Origin: Soonwooa sp032062245
GTDB taxonomy: Bacteria > Bacteroidota > Bacteroidia > Flavobacteriales > Weeksellaceae
DNA: 64,000 bases
Assembly (NCBI RefSeq): GCF_032062245.1
Contig: NZ_DAMBQF010000009.1
Coordinates: 1-64,000 of the forward strand
Reading direction: 5' to 3'
Of the stretch, positions 53,496 through 62,263 are shown piece after piece. Under the pieces are notes generated by a model, which was not told the DNA's origin, ran no database searches, and saw only the letters and a program-made list of their open reading frames with translations. The position numbers and the translations under genes are program-made. Each line of letters starts with the position of its first letter. Position 1 is the first letter of the stretch.

Positions 53496-54143
53496 ATGAA
53501 CAACGCACTAAAATTAATCATTGTAGCCTTTGTCGTTGCTTCCTGCAGTGGCAATACCGAAAATGTGAGTGTTCCCAATGATTTCAATGCTGAAACGATT
53601 ATTTCCCAGCAAAACAACCTGCAAAAAATCCTGACCAAAGAAATGGTAGCGGCAGTTGCAGGTGTGCCTGTTGATAAGATTGGCGAACACATCGAAAACA
53701 ATATTAACCAACAAGGACAATATACCATATTGTATAGCTGGGCTAACGGAAATAAGAAAAAGGTAGCCGGTGGCAAACACGAGATTGATGATTATAACAG
53801 TTTCAGCATTGGCTTTATAAAGAAAATGACCCTTGCGGAATTTGAGCAATATTACGGAACGAATGAAGGGTTACAGATGCAGGTAAATAATATGGCGAAG
53901 CAGGAACATTTCAACAAAGAAACCGGAACCGTAGAATCAAAATACATTGCCGACTATGCAGGCAGGCGCAAAACGGAAAAGCTCGAAAACGTAGCTACAA
54001 TGTCATTTTGGGAAACCCCGATGAATGCCTTGCACGTACTGGCGAAAGACGCTGCCTTTACCATTACTGCCAATTTTGGCGATGACGAGGCGTTAGCAAA
54101 GAAAAAAGCATCCGAACTTGTAAACGCTATTTTGAACCCTTAA
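53496..54143 (+). CDS. Lipoprotein A1 of a paralogous pair
   Basis: A 215-residue protein with lipobox VASCSGNT (Cys at about 17). The body includes KEMVAAVAGVPVDKIGEHIE, FIKKMTLAEFEQYYGTNEGL and RRKTEKLENVATMSFWETPM, ending with a domain of strand-helix type (AAFTITANFGDDEALAKKKA). The second half aligns by eye with the lipoprotein at 55082-55864 (MTLAEFEQYY with MSLATFNQSY; LENVATMSFWE with LGDAATWNVVT; ending 'ASELVNAIL' with 'LAEFVLNKC'). No known family recognised. It is 11 bases after the OmpA gene and 11 before the next. Confidence 0.7.
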   Translation: MNNALKLIIVAFVVASCSGNTENVSVPNDFNAETIISQQNNLQKILTKEMVAAVAGVPVDKIGEHIENNINQQGQYTILYSWANGNKKKVAGGKHEIDDYNSFSIGFIKKMTLAEFEQYYGTNEGLQMQVNNMAKQEHFNKETGTVESKYIADYAGRRKTEKLENVATMSFWETPMNALHVLAKDAAFTITANFGDDEALAKKKASELVNAILNP

Positions 54144-54154
54144 AATTACCGGAT

Positions 54155-55069
54155 GTGAAACTCTATTTTTTGATGATTGCGATGCTGATTTCGGTATCTG
54201 CATTTGCCGAAAAAGTCATTATTGCCAACTGCTCCGAAGGTGGTGGTTGCACTTTTGAACTTTCGGATTTTGAAAGCAACTTGTTTAATAATGATTTTGG
54301 CAGGGACATACAGCCCGATGACATCATTGTATTGGGAAAAAAGAAAAATGGCGAAGACCTGCTGTATTTGGACAAAAAATCCAGAGAAGATATTGACAGG
54401 GAGTGGGGCGGCGATGGTTACACACAAATCGGTCTTTTCAACCCGTATCTGCAACCTATAGATGGTGTTTGGAATGTGTCATACGGGGCTTCCGCTGGAA
54501 ATGATTGCTATGGTATCGGCAATATCGGTTCTTTTATCCGGAGTAAAATTACACCTGGAACCGTTGGAAAAGGGAATGTCAACTTTCAATCTCCTTTTAA
54601 TCCGGCGCAATTGTTTCCTTCCAACGAAATGCGATGGGTAAAGACGGGATACAATACCTACAAAGGCATACTCGATTTTAATTCCAATAAATCCGGAGGT
54701 ATGAAAATGTACTATACTATTACCATTGTAAGCAGGAAAAAAATAGAAACCTTTTATACAATAGAAATAAAAGTGCCTACAAAAGAAACCTGCATAGGTA
54801 AAGTTCCCGTAACCTTTACACTCGTAAAAGAAAAACCATCAGCAGACCCTTTTGGAAGTGACGATCCTGCAGATGATGACTTATTACCAGTGAAACCTAA
54901 AGGCGATGACAACCTGCTCCCTGTAAATCCTAAAGGAGATGACCTGCTTCCCATAAAACCAGGCAATAATCCGAAGCCAAATGTACCGAGATTGGAAGAC
55001 AATTCTATGCCGAACGTTCCAAGATTGGAAGATAATCCAAGACCAAAAGTGCCTCGAATAGAAAATTAA
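54155..55069 (+). CDS. Secreted protein B1 with proline-rich repeat tail
   Basis: A 304-residue protein that starts with GTG (no in-frame ATG fits) and has a signal peptide (MLISVSAFAEK). The mature start KVIIANCSEGGGCTFEL resembles LTIAICEKGNGCTEVL in the protein at 55872, so the two are paralogues in their first domain. The centre has aromatic beta sequence (VWNVSYGASAGNDCYGIGNI). The last 80 residues are repeats: DDDLLPVKPKGDDNLLPVNP, GDDLLPIKPG, then three copies of a PxVPRLEDN unit. Such an extended tail may span the periplasm or bind a partner. Family unknown. Confidence 0.7.
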   Translation: MKLYFLMIAMLISVSAFAEKVIIANCSEGGGCTFELSDFESNLFNNDFGRDIQPDDIIVLGKKKNGEDLLYLDKKSREDIDREWGGDGYTQIGLFNPYLQPIDGVWNVSYGASAGNDCYGIGNIGSFIRSKITPGTVGKGNVNFQSPFNPAQLFPSNEMRWVKTGYNTYKGILDFNSNKSGGMKMYYTITIVSRKKIETFYTIEIKVPTKETCIGKVPVTFTLVKEKPSADPFGSDDPADDDLLPVKPKGDDNLLPVNPKGDDLLPIKPGNNPKPNVPRLEDNSMPNVPRLEDNPRPKVPRIEN

Positions 55070-55081
55070 AAAAATGAAAAA

Positions 55082-55864
55082 ATGAAATTAATAAAAATAT
55101 CAGCTGCAATAACTGTGCTTTGCCTTACTCTGTTTTCCTGCGGAAATAACGATGACAAGAAACAAAACGGCAACGAAATCAATTTAGATGCCGTTATCAA
55201 TAGTAAATCCAATGATACCAATGCCAAAGGCGACAACGAATGCCTTTTGGATTATCTGAGCAAGTATGATGCGCTTCTTGAGGAAACCGATGTTTTAAAT
55301 GCTACCGGATTTTCTAAAGACGTGATGGAAACAAAATACAATAAGGTTTTAAAGAACGCTGAACACCACGAATTTCTGTACAAATTCAAGAATGGCAGGG
55401 TAGGCAAAGTACGAGGTTGGGACCGGGAAATGGAGTTGCCTGATGTGGTAAGCATCCGCTCCATAAAACCAATGTCGCTTGCAACCTTTAACCAAAGCTA
55501 CCAAGCCATAACAGACGAGCAAATGCAGGCGGCAAACGATGCTCTTGATGAAATTGCCGAAGGCAATTCGGGCGATGCGGATGCAGATAAAGCTTTGCAA
55601 AAGGCAAAAGAGCAGAATGTAAGTAAAGAGCAAATCAAAAAAACCGGTGGGGCTTTGACGGGGATGTTCAAAGAGGTTTCCGAAGGTTACAGAACCGTAG
55701 AAGGATTAGGCGATGCCGCAACCTGGAATGTCGTTACCAACGAGCTGGTTGTTTTGCAGAAAGGGGTAAAGTTTGAAATCGTGGCAGACATCAGCAACGA
55801 CAACGAAAAGAACAAATCGACCGCCATAAAATTGGCGGAATTCGTATTGAACAAATGTAAATAA
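55082..55864 (+). CDS. Lipoprotein A2 of a paralogous pair
   Basis: A 260-residue protein with lipobox LFSCGNND (Cys at about 20), then a Lys/Asn/Asp linker. Residues about 55-250 align by eye with the lipoprotein at 53496: both have a 'msla.f.q.y' helix, an 'e.l.daatw' segment, an internal 'FEIVADISNDNEKNKSTAIK' region matching 'FTITANFGDDEALAKKKA', and the same end. An Ala/Asp/Glu insert (EIAEGNSGDADADKALQKAK) is extra here. Function unknown; the pair is likely a duplication inside the operon. Confidence 0.7.
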   Translation: MKLIKISAAITVLCLTLFSCGNNDDKKQNGNEINLDAVINSKSNDTNAKGDNECLLDYLSKYDALLEETDVLNATGFSKDVMETKYNKVLKNAEHHEFLYKFKNGRVGKVRGWDREMELPDVVSIRSIKPMSLATFNQSYQAITDEQMQAANDALDEIAEGNSGDADADKALQKAKEQNVSKEQIKKTGGALTGMFKEVSEGYRTVEGLGDAATWNVVTNELVVLQKGVKFEIVADISNDNEKNKSTAIKLAEFVLNKCK

Positions 55865-55871
55865 TATCCAG

Positions 55872-56816
55872 ATGAAAAATTTGCTCTTAATAATATCCCT
55901 GCTGATGAGCCTTACCGCTTGTTCGCAGAAACAAAAAGGCAATCTCACCATTGCGATATGCGAAAAGGGAAATGGCTGTACCGAAGTGCTGAAAAAGTAC
56001 GATAAAAATGAAATAGCACAAATTCTCAAAAGACCGGATTTGTTTTCGGATAGAAAAGAAAATTCCATTTTGGTCATTGAAAAATGCGATTTCAAAGAGG
56101 AGAACAAGCTGACCATACCGCAACTGCATACGCAATATGGCGGAAAAGGCGAAGCAAAGAAAATAGCAGATTTTGATTTGGAAAAGTACCTCAAACAAAA
56201 CCAATGTTTGCCTTGTCCTAATCCGACTAAAAAAATCAGTGTTAGTGTTTCATCTCCGGAATTTTCGGGCAACAGCTATTTTTTTATCAGTTGGGACAAA
56301 AAAGAAGCCTATATGCCGAACGACGCTTTTCAGCAACTTTACGCAGGACAAGAAGGTTTTTCGGAAATGACGGTTGATGCTTTTTTCAAAGATTACCAAT
56401 ACATTTCCTACCTCAACCATCCCGAAAGTGGCAAATGGAAAAGCAATATGCCTATTGGTACGAGTGTGATGAGCTTTGGAAACGACAAGGAAAATGAAGC
56501 CCGGTTCAAAAGAGATTTTAAAGCAACAGGAAACAAAAGACCACATCTCAATACGCCTGATTTTCAATATGAATACCGCGGTAAAGATGATGAAGGTAAA
56601 CCGCTTGTTTTTTGGTTAGGGCCGTCTTATGACGTGTGTTTGCCACCGGGAAAATTTGATGCGCTCGGCTTTTTCAATCTTGGATATATTGCGGTGGATG
56701 GCATTGCCTATTCCGTAATGGAAATTTCCGGTCCGGATATTAAATTCCGTATAACAGCAATCGAAAATGGCAGTTACAGCTTTAACACGGCAGGTTATAA
56801 AAGCATCGGGCGATAA
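55872..56816 (+). CDS. Lipoprotein B2 of a paralogous pair
   Basis: A 314-residue protein with lipobox SLTACSQK (Cys at about 17). The first domain, NLTIAICEKGNGCTEVLKKY, resembles the mature start of the secreted protein at 54155. A CLPCPNP pair of cysteines (about 113-117) could form a disulfide. The second half is beta-rich (SYFFISWDKKEAYMPNDAFQ, RPHLNTPDFQYEYRGKDDEG, KPLVFWLGPSYDVCLPPGKF, GFFNLGYIAVDGIAYSVMEI), suggesting a jelly-roll or lipocalin-like fold. No known family recognised. The tight 7-base gap supports co-translation with the gene before it. Confidence 0.7.
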   Translation: MKNLLLIISLLMSLTACSQKQKGNLTIAICEKGNGCTEVLKKYDKNEIAQILKRPDLFSDRKENSILVIEKCDFKEENKLTIPQLHTQYGGKGEAKKIADFDLEKYLKQNQCLPCPNPTKKISVSVSSPEFSGNSYFFISWDKKEAYMPNDAFQQLYAGQEGFSEMTVDAFFKDYQYISYLNHPESGKWKSNMPIGTSVMSFGNDKENEARFKRDFKATGNKRPHLNTPDFQYEYRGKDDEGKPLVFWLGPSYDVCLPPGKFDALGFFNLGYIAVDGIAYSVMEISGPDIKFRITAIENGSYSFNTAGYKSIGR

Positions 56817-56841
56817 TTTTTAACAACAAATACGATACATT

Positions 56842-57453
56842 ATGAATAAAATACTCCTTACACTATTCGGTGCCTCGCTTATTTTGTCGGGGTGTGGTGA
56901 TACGGGTAATAAAGCAGGTACTTCATTGGTAGAAAAAACCATCGAAGCCGCCACAGGTAATAAAGTGGATGCCTTGGATGTGAACCACATCGAAGACAAC
57001 AATGCAGTAGTAGATGTAACCATAGGCGATGAAAACCTGCAAGACCATTTCAAAAAAGGTTTCGGGAGCATTACCGCTTCCAAAGAAACCATTGCTATTA
57101 CCATTGCCCAAGTCGATAACGGGCAAGACAATATCCTGATTGGCTTTACCGGAAAAGACCTTACTGCCTTACGCCCCATTGCAGGTAAAATGGTTAAAGG
57201 CGAAAATGACGGATTTACATTTTCGATAACCAGAGTAACGGATAATGCAATGGATGTGCAACTGTCTTTTGAAGCCGAGGGCGAAATCGTTTCGCTGCAA
57301 AAAGACAAAATAGTCATAAAAGTAAAAGGTAAAACCGGAAGCTCGGCAGATGCGGAAAACCCCGAAAAATGGAAATCCTACGAAGGAACTATTACTATGA
57401 ATTATCCTGTATTTCAGGCATTGGGAAGCGAAAAAGAAGACTTTATTTATTAA
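56842..57453 (+). CDS. Exported lipoprotein
   Basis: A 203-residue protein with lipobox LILSGCGDTG (Cys at about 18). The mature part is predicted to be mostly beta with internal alternation (NNAVVDVTIGDENLQDHFKK, ETIAITIAQVDNGQDNILIG, FTFSITRVTDNAMDVQLSFE) and a Lys-rich strand KDKIVIKVKGKTG. The three hydrophobic strand pairs resemble one half of a small beta sandwich. No family recognised. It is the sixth gene counted from the OmpA gene, 25 bases after its neighbour. Confidence 0.65.
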   Translation: MNKILLTLFGASLILSGCGDTGNKAGTSLVEKTIEAATGNKVDALDVNHIEDNNAVVDVTIGDENLQDHFKKGFGSITASKETIAITIAQVDNGQDNILIGFTGKDLTALRPIAGKMVKGENDGFTFSITRVTDNAMDVQLSFEAEGEIVSLQKDKIVIKVKGKTGSSADAENPEKWKSYEGTITMNYPVFQALGSEKEDFIY

Positions 57454-57462
57454 AAGCCCAAA

Positions 57463-58125
57463 GTGATGAAACAACTATTCTTCTTCATTTTTCTGCTTTT
57501 CACTGCGAATACATTTGCCCAACAATACAATTTTTCCGAAATGTGGGTTTGGGAATATACCAATGCCAACGGTAAAAAGGCACAAATGGCAATTTATCGG
57601 GAACCCCAATTAAACTATTGGCTGTTTACACCAGATGATGCCGGTTTCCGTGAAACGGACGATATGACCTTATGGTTTATGCTGAAGCCAAACGGCGAGG
57701 TGTTGCAGGCATATCAGGACGGAGAAGAGAACAGCGGGAAAAAGTTGATAAAACACCGTCTGTACCCCGACAAAAAAGCCAAATTACCCGATTATTGGAA
57801 AGCTACAGGGAAAAGCAAATATTTTGGAGATACTTTTTCCGGCTTCCCTAAAATAAAAGGATTGGAATACAAAGTCAGCTATAATAAAACCAATGATAAA
57901 TCCACGTTGTATCTGGCAACTACAAAGGCAGATTTGTCTATGCTATCGCTGTTCAATGATTTGAATATAGATGCGAAGCTGCCCATTTGTTTTCCAAAGG
58001 ATATACCCGGTAATTTTATCACGCTAAGTGAAAATACGGTATTTCCCGGCGGTGGTGTTCAGTATGTTTTCAAGTACATTTCGCAAACAGAGTATTATAT
58101 AAGCCTGTCAGATTATCTGGAATAA
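57463..58125 (+). CDS. Secreted hypothetical protein closing the operon
   Basis: A 220-residue exported protein. Signal peptide 1-20 (FLLFTANTFAQ). The mature part is rich in Tyr, Trp and Phe: QYNFSEMWVWEYTNANGKKA, QMAIYREPQLNYWLFTPDDA, GLEYKVSYNKTNDKSTLYLA, and it ends in QYVFKYISQTEYYISLSDYL. The pattern of short aromatic strands suggests a beta-barrel or sandwich. Function unknown. It lies 9 bases after the lipoprotein gene and is the last of the operon; the STAND gene beyond it is convergent. Confidence 0.65.
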   Translation: MMKQLFFFIFLLFTANTFAQQYNFSEMWVWEYTNANGKKAQMAIYREPQLNYWLFTPDDAGFRETDDMTLWFMLKPNGEVLQAYQDGEENSGKKLIKHRLYPDKKAKLPDYWKATGKSKYFGDTFSGFPKIKGLEYKVSYNKTNDKSTLYLATTKADLSMLSLFNDLNIDAKLPICFPKDIPGNFITLSENTVFPGGGVQYVFKYISQTEYYISLSDYLE

Positions 58126-58282
58126 GCATTCAATATTAGCTAATAAATATTTGAAATAGCGTGTTTGCGAAGGTTTTTAAAGAGAGATCAATATTTACCC
58201 AAAATCTTTGACCATTATTTCTACGTTTTCGGCAGCAAAAAAAGCTTATAAATTTCGGGAACTACAATAGTGGATATTACAT

Positions 58283-61200
58283 TTAAATACTCCATTCACT
58301 CAAAAACTCACGCTTTCTTTCCCATTCAATTTCTGCTTTATAATTATTTATTTGATTTTCTATAAAGTGAAGATGTTCCAAATATTCTATGTTATTTAAG
58401 TTCTGTAAATAATCTCTCAATTCTTCATAAATTGAAATTTCCCCTCTAATCTTTGGTATTCTACTATTAACAGTAACACTATCTCCTGCATAAAAATCTA
58501 AACTTCTAAAAAAATCTACATTGGAATTCTTTTTCAGAATGATATTTAAAAAATTATATTTTGATTCATTAAATACGGATACAACTATATTAAATAATAA
58601 TCTCATTACTCTTTTGTCAGAAGTTTTACGTACCAAATAATAGAGAAAATTCAAACCATTTTCTCCGCTTCCTTGAAATATCGTTGAAACTTCGGAACGT
58701 ACATTTTTAAAAAACATTGGAAATTTACTTGAAAACTTCACAATGTCTTCAAAAACTTCATTCCTGTTTTCTAAATCCCACAACCTTTTAAAATCATTTT
58801 CTAAAAAATCATTTCTACTGATAAATGTTTTATCATCAAAGGTTGATTCTAATAGTTCAATGATAAACTTTGGATTTTTTTCAAGAATTAGTTTTAAAGT
58901 CTCTAAATCATAATCAAATTGCCTGCTTTTCGAATCCAAAGCAAGGTATATAAATTCTATATTTTTTAATCTACTTATAAAAATATGGTTGTAATCATTG
59001 TAAAGATATTTGAAGAAATCATTGTGTACGAAAAAATTAGGAGAATTAGTTTTTAAAATTAAACAGTTTAATACTTTATTAAGTTCCTTTTCAATATCAA
59101 TATCTAAATTTTTAAATTTCACAAAAATATCCTCAATAAAATTTATCCATACCGTTTTTTCATCTTTGAAAAAATCCATTAAAATTTCATAGTCTTGAAA
59201 TGTAACCAACTCAACTGGTAAATGTGATAAAAATGGAACTATGCAACCTCTATCAATTTTATTTTCAAGAATTAAATTCCTTAATAATTTTGACTTTGAT
59301 TCATCATACCTAATATCTCTGAATATCATTCCTATGAATAGATACTTTGAATATTCATACTTGAAAAGTTCTTCAAAAACTTCGAGAAAAAGATTAAAAT
59401 CGGTTTTTGAAAGTTTTATAAATATATGAGAAATAGAATCTTTGATTGTAGAATATCCCTCAAAATATCCTTTTTTATGTTTACTAATTACATCTATCTG
59501 TCCCAATAAAATTTGATATTTCTTAAAATCAAAATTTTTCACATACTGATACAGCAATTCTCTTTTATCTTCTGCTCTTTCATTGAGCAAATACCATAAA
59601 TCAACTTCTTTATTTTTAAATTTTCCTTTTAATTTTTTATCGTACTTTACTTTGTAAGATTCTAAACTTTTAAAAAATCTATGGACGATTTTTGTTTCTC
59701 TAAAATTAGGTTTAGGTAGAAAGTTTTCAAGGAAGAAGTTAATAATTAAATCTTTGTCAAATTTTATGACCACATCGTATTGAAGATAATGATGTGCATA
59801 TCTATGTTGCTCAAAAAAATCTAAAACAAAATCTTTTAGATTTCCATTTTTGTAGCAATCAAAAATAAAATTCCATAATGTACTTCTAAATTCTTTTTGT
59901 TCCTCGGATAAATGGGTTGGAATTTGATTTGTATAGATTGTATTTCCGTCCCAAACTGTGGATTGAAAACTATCAATCAAATATTTAGAGGCAATGAAAA
60001 GTATAATTTTGGAATAAAAAATTTGGTCTTCGCTTTGAACTTTATTATACAAAAAATCAAATAATTTTATTTGAGTTGCATAATTTAGATTGTGGTCATA
60101 TTTTCCATAAGTGAAAGATTGGGTAAATACTTTAAGCAATTTTGAAAAATTAAGAGGGTTTAATAAACCATACTTTACAAGTAAGTCCAACGAAAGTGAA
60201 AATTTATCAGGAAACTGTTGAAAGTTTTCCAAAATTTCTATAATTCTGTCATCATAGGTTTCTATGTGATTGCTATTATAAATTTCAAAAGGAAGACTGT
60301 TTAATTCAATAATATTATTTGTTGGGATAAGTTTATGAATGAACAGCAATGATTCTGTTGGCAAATAAAACCAAAAATCTTTTAAAAATTTCAAACATTT
60401 GGTTTCATCTTTATTTATACTTTCCCATTTTATTTTTATGTCATCTATAATCAAAAGTTTTACTTGTTCAAAACCGTAATTGCTGACAATAGGGGTAAGC
60501 AATTTAACCAAAGAAAACTTATTTTCATCTACATACAAATCAAGAAGTAACCTAAATGGGATTTGTTTTTGTTTGATAAAAACAGAATAAAAAATGTATT
60601 CCCCTAAAATTTGGTCTGCAATTTTATATGAGCTATTAAATTCATCCGCAATTTCATACTTAAAAAGTAACTCAAGATTTTCAATCAATTCATTTTTTGA
60701 GATTTCAAAATATTTTTCGATTTCTTCAATAGGTTTTGTATGGCTAAAATCAATCGTTCTAAATAATGATAAAATTCCTGCGGTTTTGATTAATTGGCTG
60801 TCTGCGTTTAATTGTTGATTAACAGATGAAAAGTACTCCTCCAATATTAAGGAAGCATTGTTGAGTTTTTCAATTTCGCCGTTGATTCCTGCAAGTGCAG
60901 CCATTATTGCAATTCGCGGATTTCCTTTTGAAATAGAATAAATTTTGTCTATATAAAAATCAGAAATATTGAAATCAGGCGATTGTAAGATTTTTCTCAA
61001 TTCATCTTTATCAAAATTTTTCAGTTCGATTAATTGATAGGTTTTAAGTTTTCCTTGAATTTCATCTTTAACATAGTTTCTAACAGTGAAAATCAGTTTT
61101 AAATTTCCTTTATTAAAACTATTTTGGAAATTAATGATAAGGTCAAGATTACTTTTTAATTTATTAGCATCATCAATTACAATGATATAATTTTTGCCTT

Positions 61201-61954
61201 GTATAATTTGAATTTTTAAATCTTCCCAAATGTCAAGTATCCCGTTTGCTCTTATATATTTTGCTTTATAATCCGAATTGCTTTTTTGGAATTCTTTGAC
61301 CAGCTCTAATGAAAATTTTGTTTTTCCCACACCAGCTTGTCCCGAAATAATTAAAATATCATTGTTTTTAATCAATGCAGCTCCATCTTCTAATTCCTTA
61401 TCTCTATTAAAAAAATGATTGGAAAGAGGTGTTGAAAATTTTGATTTTTCATATTGTGAAATAAATTCATCAACTTCAAGTATTTGACCTGTGTCAATAG
61501 TTAAACCTAATTCTTTAGCAATTGATGGATATTCTTTGAAAATTATGGTTGAAAGAGCATCGATTCCTATAACTTCTAAACCAACAGCAGTATTGAAAGA
61601 ATTTTTATGCTTGTTCAGCTCTTCCTGAATAGAAGTAGTGATTTTATTATTACAGATTAGTATTATTTTAAGAATTTTTTCCGATGGGACATCAGTTTGT
61701 TTAAAACAATGTTCTATGTCTTGTTTCAGCTTTGGAAGTAATCTTTTTTTATCTGTGGTAGTGATTTCATTAAAAATATAGAAGTCTTTAATCGGAATAA
61801 AATTATCGGGAGTTCCTTTTTTTGATTTTTCTTTTCCTAAAACAAAACCCGTTGAATTAATAATTTCATATTTATAGGAAAGATATAGTCTGCATAAGTT
61901 TGCAAACTTATCAGCATTACAACTGTATAAATTCTGTTCAATTAAAGTTATCAT
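58283..61954 (-). CDS. STAND-type NTPase with nuclease-like N-terminus, candidate defence protein
   Basis: A 1223-residue protein. Residues 1-130 resemble a PD-(D/E)xK-type fold: a helix (FANLCRLYLSYKYEIINSTG), then KGTPDNFIPIKDFYIFNEIT with D50 and E63 as candidate metal ligands and T65 where Lys is usual. Residues 180-360 are the NTPase: Walker A ISGQAGVGKTKFSLEL (205-212), Walker B YIIVIDDANKL (257-262), sensor IFTVRNYV and a STAND-like GNPR motif (344-347). About 800 residues of mostly helical, repeat-like sequence follow, the place of a target sensor. Such three-part proteins act in phage defence (Avs-like). It lies at the far end of the element, is the most AT-rich large gene here, and has a canonical promoter. 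Nuclease and defence roles are inferred. Confidence 0.75.
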   Translation of the reverse strand: MITLIEQNLYSCNADKFANLCRLYLSYKYEIINSTGFVLGKEKSKKGTPDNFIPIKDFYIFNEITTTDKKRLLPKLKQDIEHCFKQTDVPSEKILKIILICNNKITTSIQEELNKHKNSFNTAVGLEVIGIDALSTIIFKEYPSIAKELGLTIDTGQILEVDEFISQYEKSKFSTPLSNHFFNRDKELEDGAALIKNNDILIISGQAGVGKTKFSLELVKEFQKSNSDYKAKYIRANGILDIWEDLKIQIIQGKNYIIVIDDANKLKSNLDLIINFQNSFNKGNLKLIFTVRNYVKDEIQGKLKTYQLIELKNFDKDELRKILQSPDFNISDFYIDKIYSISKGNPRIAIMAALAGINGEIEKLNNASLILEEYFSSVNQQLNADSQLIKTAGILSLFRTIDFSHTKPIEEIEKYFEISKNELIENLELLFKYEIADEFNSSYKIADQILGEYIFYSVFIKQKQIPFRLLLDLYVDENKFSLVKLLTPIVSNYGFEQVKLLIIDDIKIKWESINKDETKCLKFLKDFWFYLPTESLLFIHKLIPTNNIIELNSLPFEIYNSNHIETYDDRIIEILENFQQFPDKFSLSLDLLVKYGLLNPLNFSKLLKVFTQSFTYGKYDHNLNYATQIKLFDFLYNKVQSEDQIFYSKIILFIASKYLIDSFQSTVWDGNTIYTNQIPTHLSEEQKEFRSTLWNFIFDCYKNGNLKDFVLDFFEQHRYAHHYLQYDVVIKFDKDLIINFFLENFLPKPNFRETKIVHRFFKSLESYKVKYDKKLKGKFKNKEVDLWYLLNERAEDKRELLYQYVKNFDFKKYQILLGQIDVISKHKKGYFEGYSTIKDSISHIFIKLSKTDFNLFLEVFEELFKYEYSKYLFIGMIFRDIRYDESKSKLLRNLILENKIDRGCIVPFLSHLPVELVTFQDYEILMDFFKDEKTVWINFIEDIFVKFKNLDIDIEKELNKVLNCLILKTNSPNFFVHNDFFKYLYNDYNHIFISRLKNIEFIYLALDSKSRQFDYDLETLKLILEKNPKFIIELLESTFDDKTFISRNDFLENDFKRLWDLENRNEVFEDIVKFSSKFPMFFKNVRSEVSTIFQGSGENGLNFLYYLVRKTSDKRVMRLLFNIVVSVFNESKYNFLNIILKKNSNVDFFRSLDFYAGDSVTVNSRIPKIRGEISIYEELRDYLQNLNNIEYLEHLHFIENQINNYKAEIEWERKREFLSEWSI

Positions 61955-61991
61955 AATTATTAATATCGTTGAGAGTTTAGTTTGTTTCTTA

Positions 61992-62022
61992 CAAATATAT
62001 TATCTATAATAAATTTCTCAAA
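61992..62022 (-). promoter_or_regulatory. Canonical TTTG-N19-TAnnTTTG promoter of the STAND gene
   Basis: On the minus strand TTTG is followed after 19 bases by TATATTTG (61999-61992), 37 bases before the STAND ATG. This is the only full match to the Bacteroidota consensus found in the window. Confidence 0.7.
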
Positions 62023-62242
62023 ATCTTAATCTGTAAATTGTTTATAATTAACTTGATTGATATGAATCACAAAATTAGTGTTGGTTTTTATGGAAAAGTA
62101 AACATAATTTTATTCAATATTAAATTATCAACTTCTTTGTGATTTTTTTAAGTTTATTTCTTGAAATTCTCGGTTATTAATAATATTTTTATAATCTCAA
62201 ATTTGATTCAACACATTCTATATGGTATTTTTAAGTATCTTT

Positions 62243-62263
62243 TTTTTGTGTCATATTTGTACC
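62243..62263. repeat. Candidate attR
   Basis: TTTTTGT-GT-CATATTTGTACC, the partner of the copy at 35328-35348. It lies in the 446-base gene-free stretch 61955-62400. That stretch holds, in order, the STAND promoter, about 220 bases of plain AT-rich DNA, this repeat, a short open frame ending FEEVK at about 62318, and a hairpin terminator. Confidence 0.65.

Larger units (their letters stand above)
35337..62263. mobile_element. Candidate 26.9-kb integrative mobilizable element
   Basis: The borders are the 12-base direct repeat CATATTTGTACC at 35337-35348 and 62252-62263. Inside, from the left, are HTH protein, tyrosine integrase, second HTH protein, VapE-type helicase, toprim primase and MobV relaxase, the standard backbone of Bacteroidota integrative mobilizable elements. 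No conjugation (tra) genes are present, so a helper element would be needed for transfer. Cargo is an ion-transport operon, a CHAT/sigma group, an exported-protein operon and a STAND NTPase. Several cargo genes have visibly higher G+C codon use (frequent CCG, CGG, GGA) than the AT-rich backbone and the very AT-rich STAND gene, suggesting a composite history. Backbone identity is firm; exact borders are a hypothesis. Confidence 0.7.

Noticed and set aside
55706..56272. 188-codon minus-strand ORF across two lipoprotein genes.
   Set aside because: It crosses a gene boundary of the real operon and its composition is that of a reverse-frame shadow.
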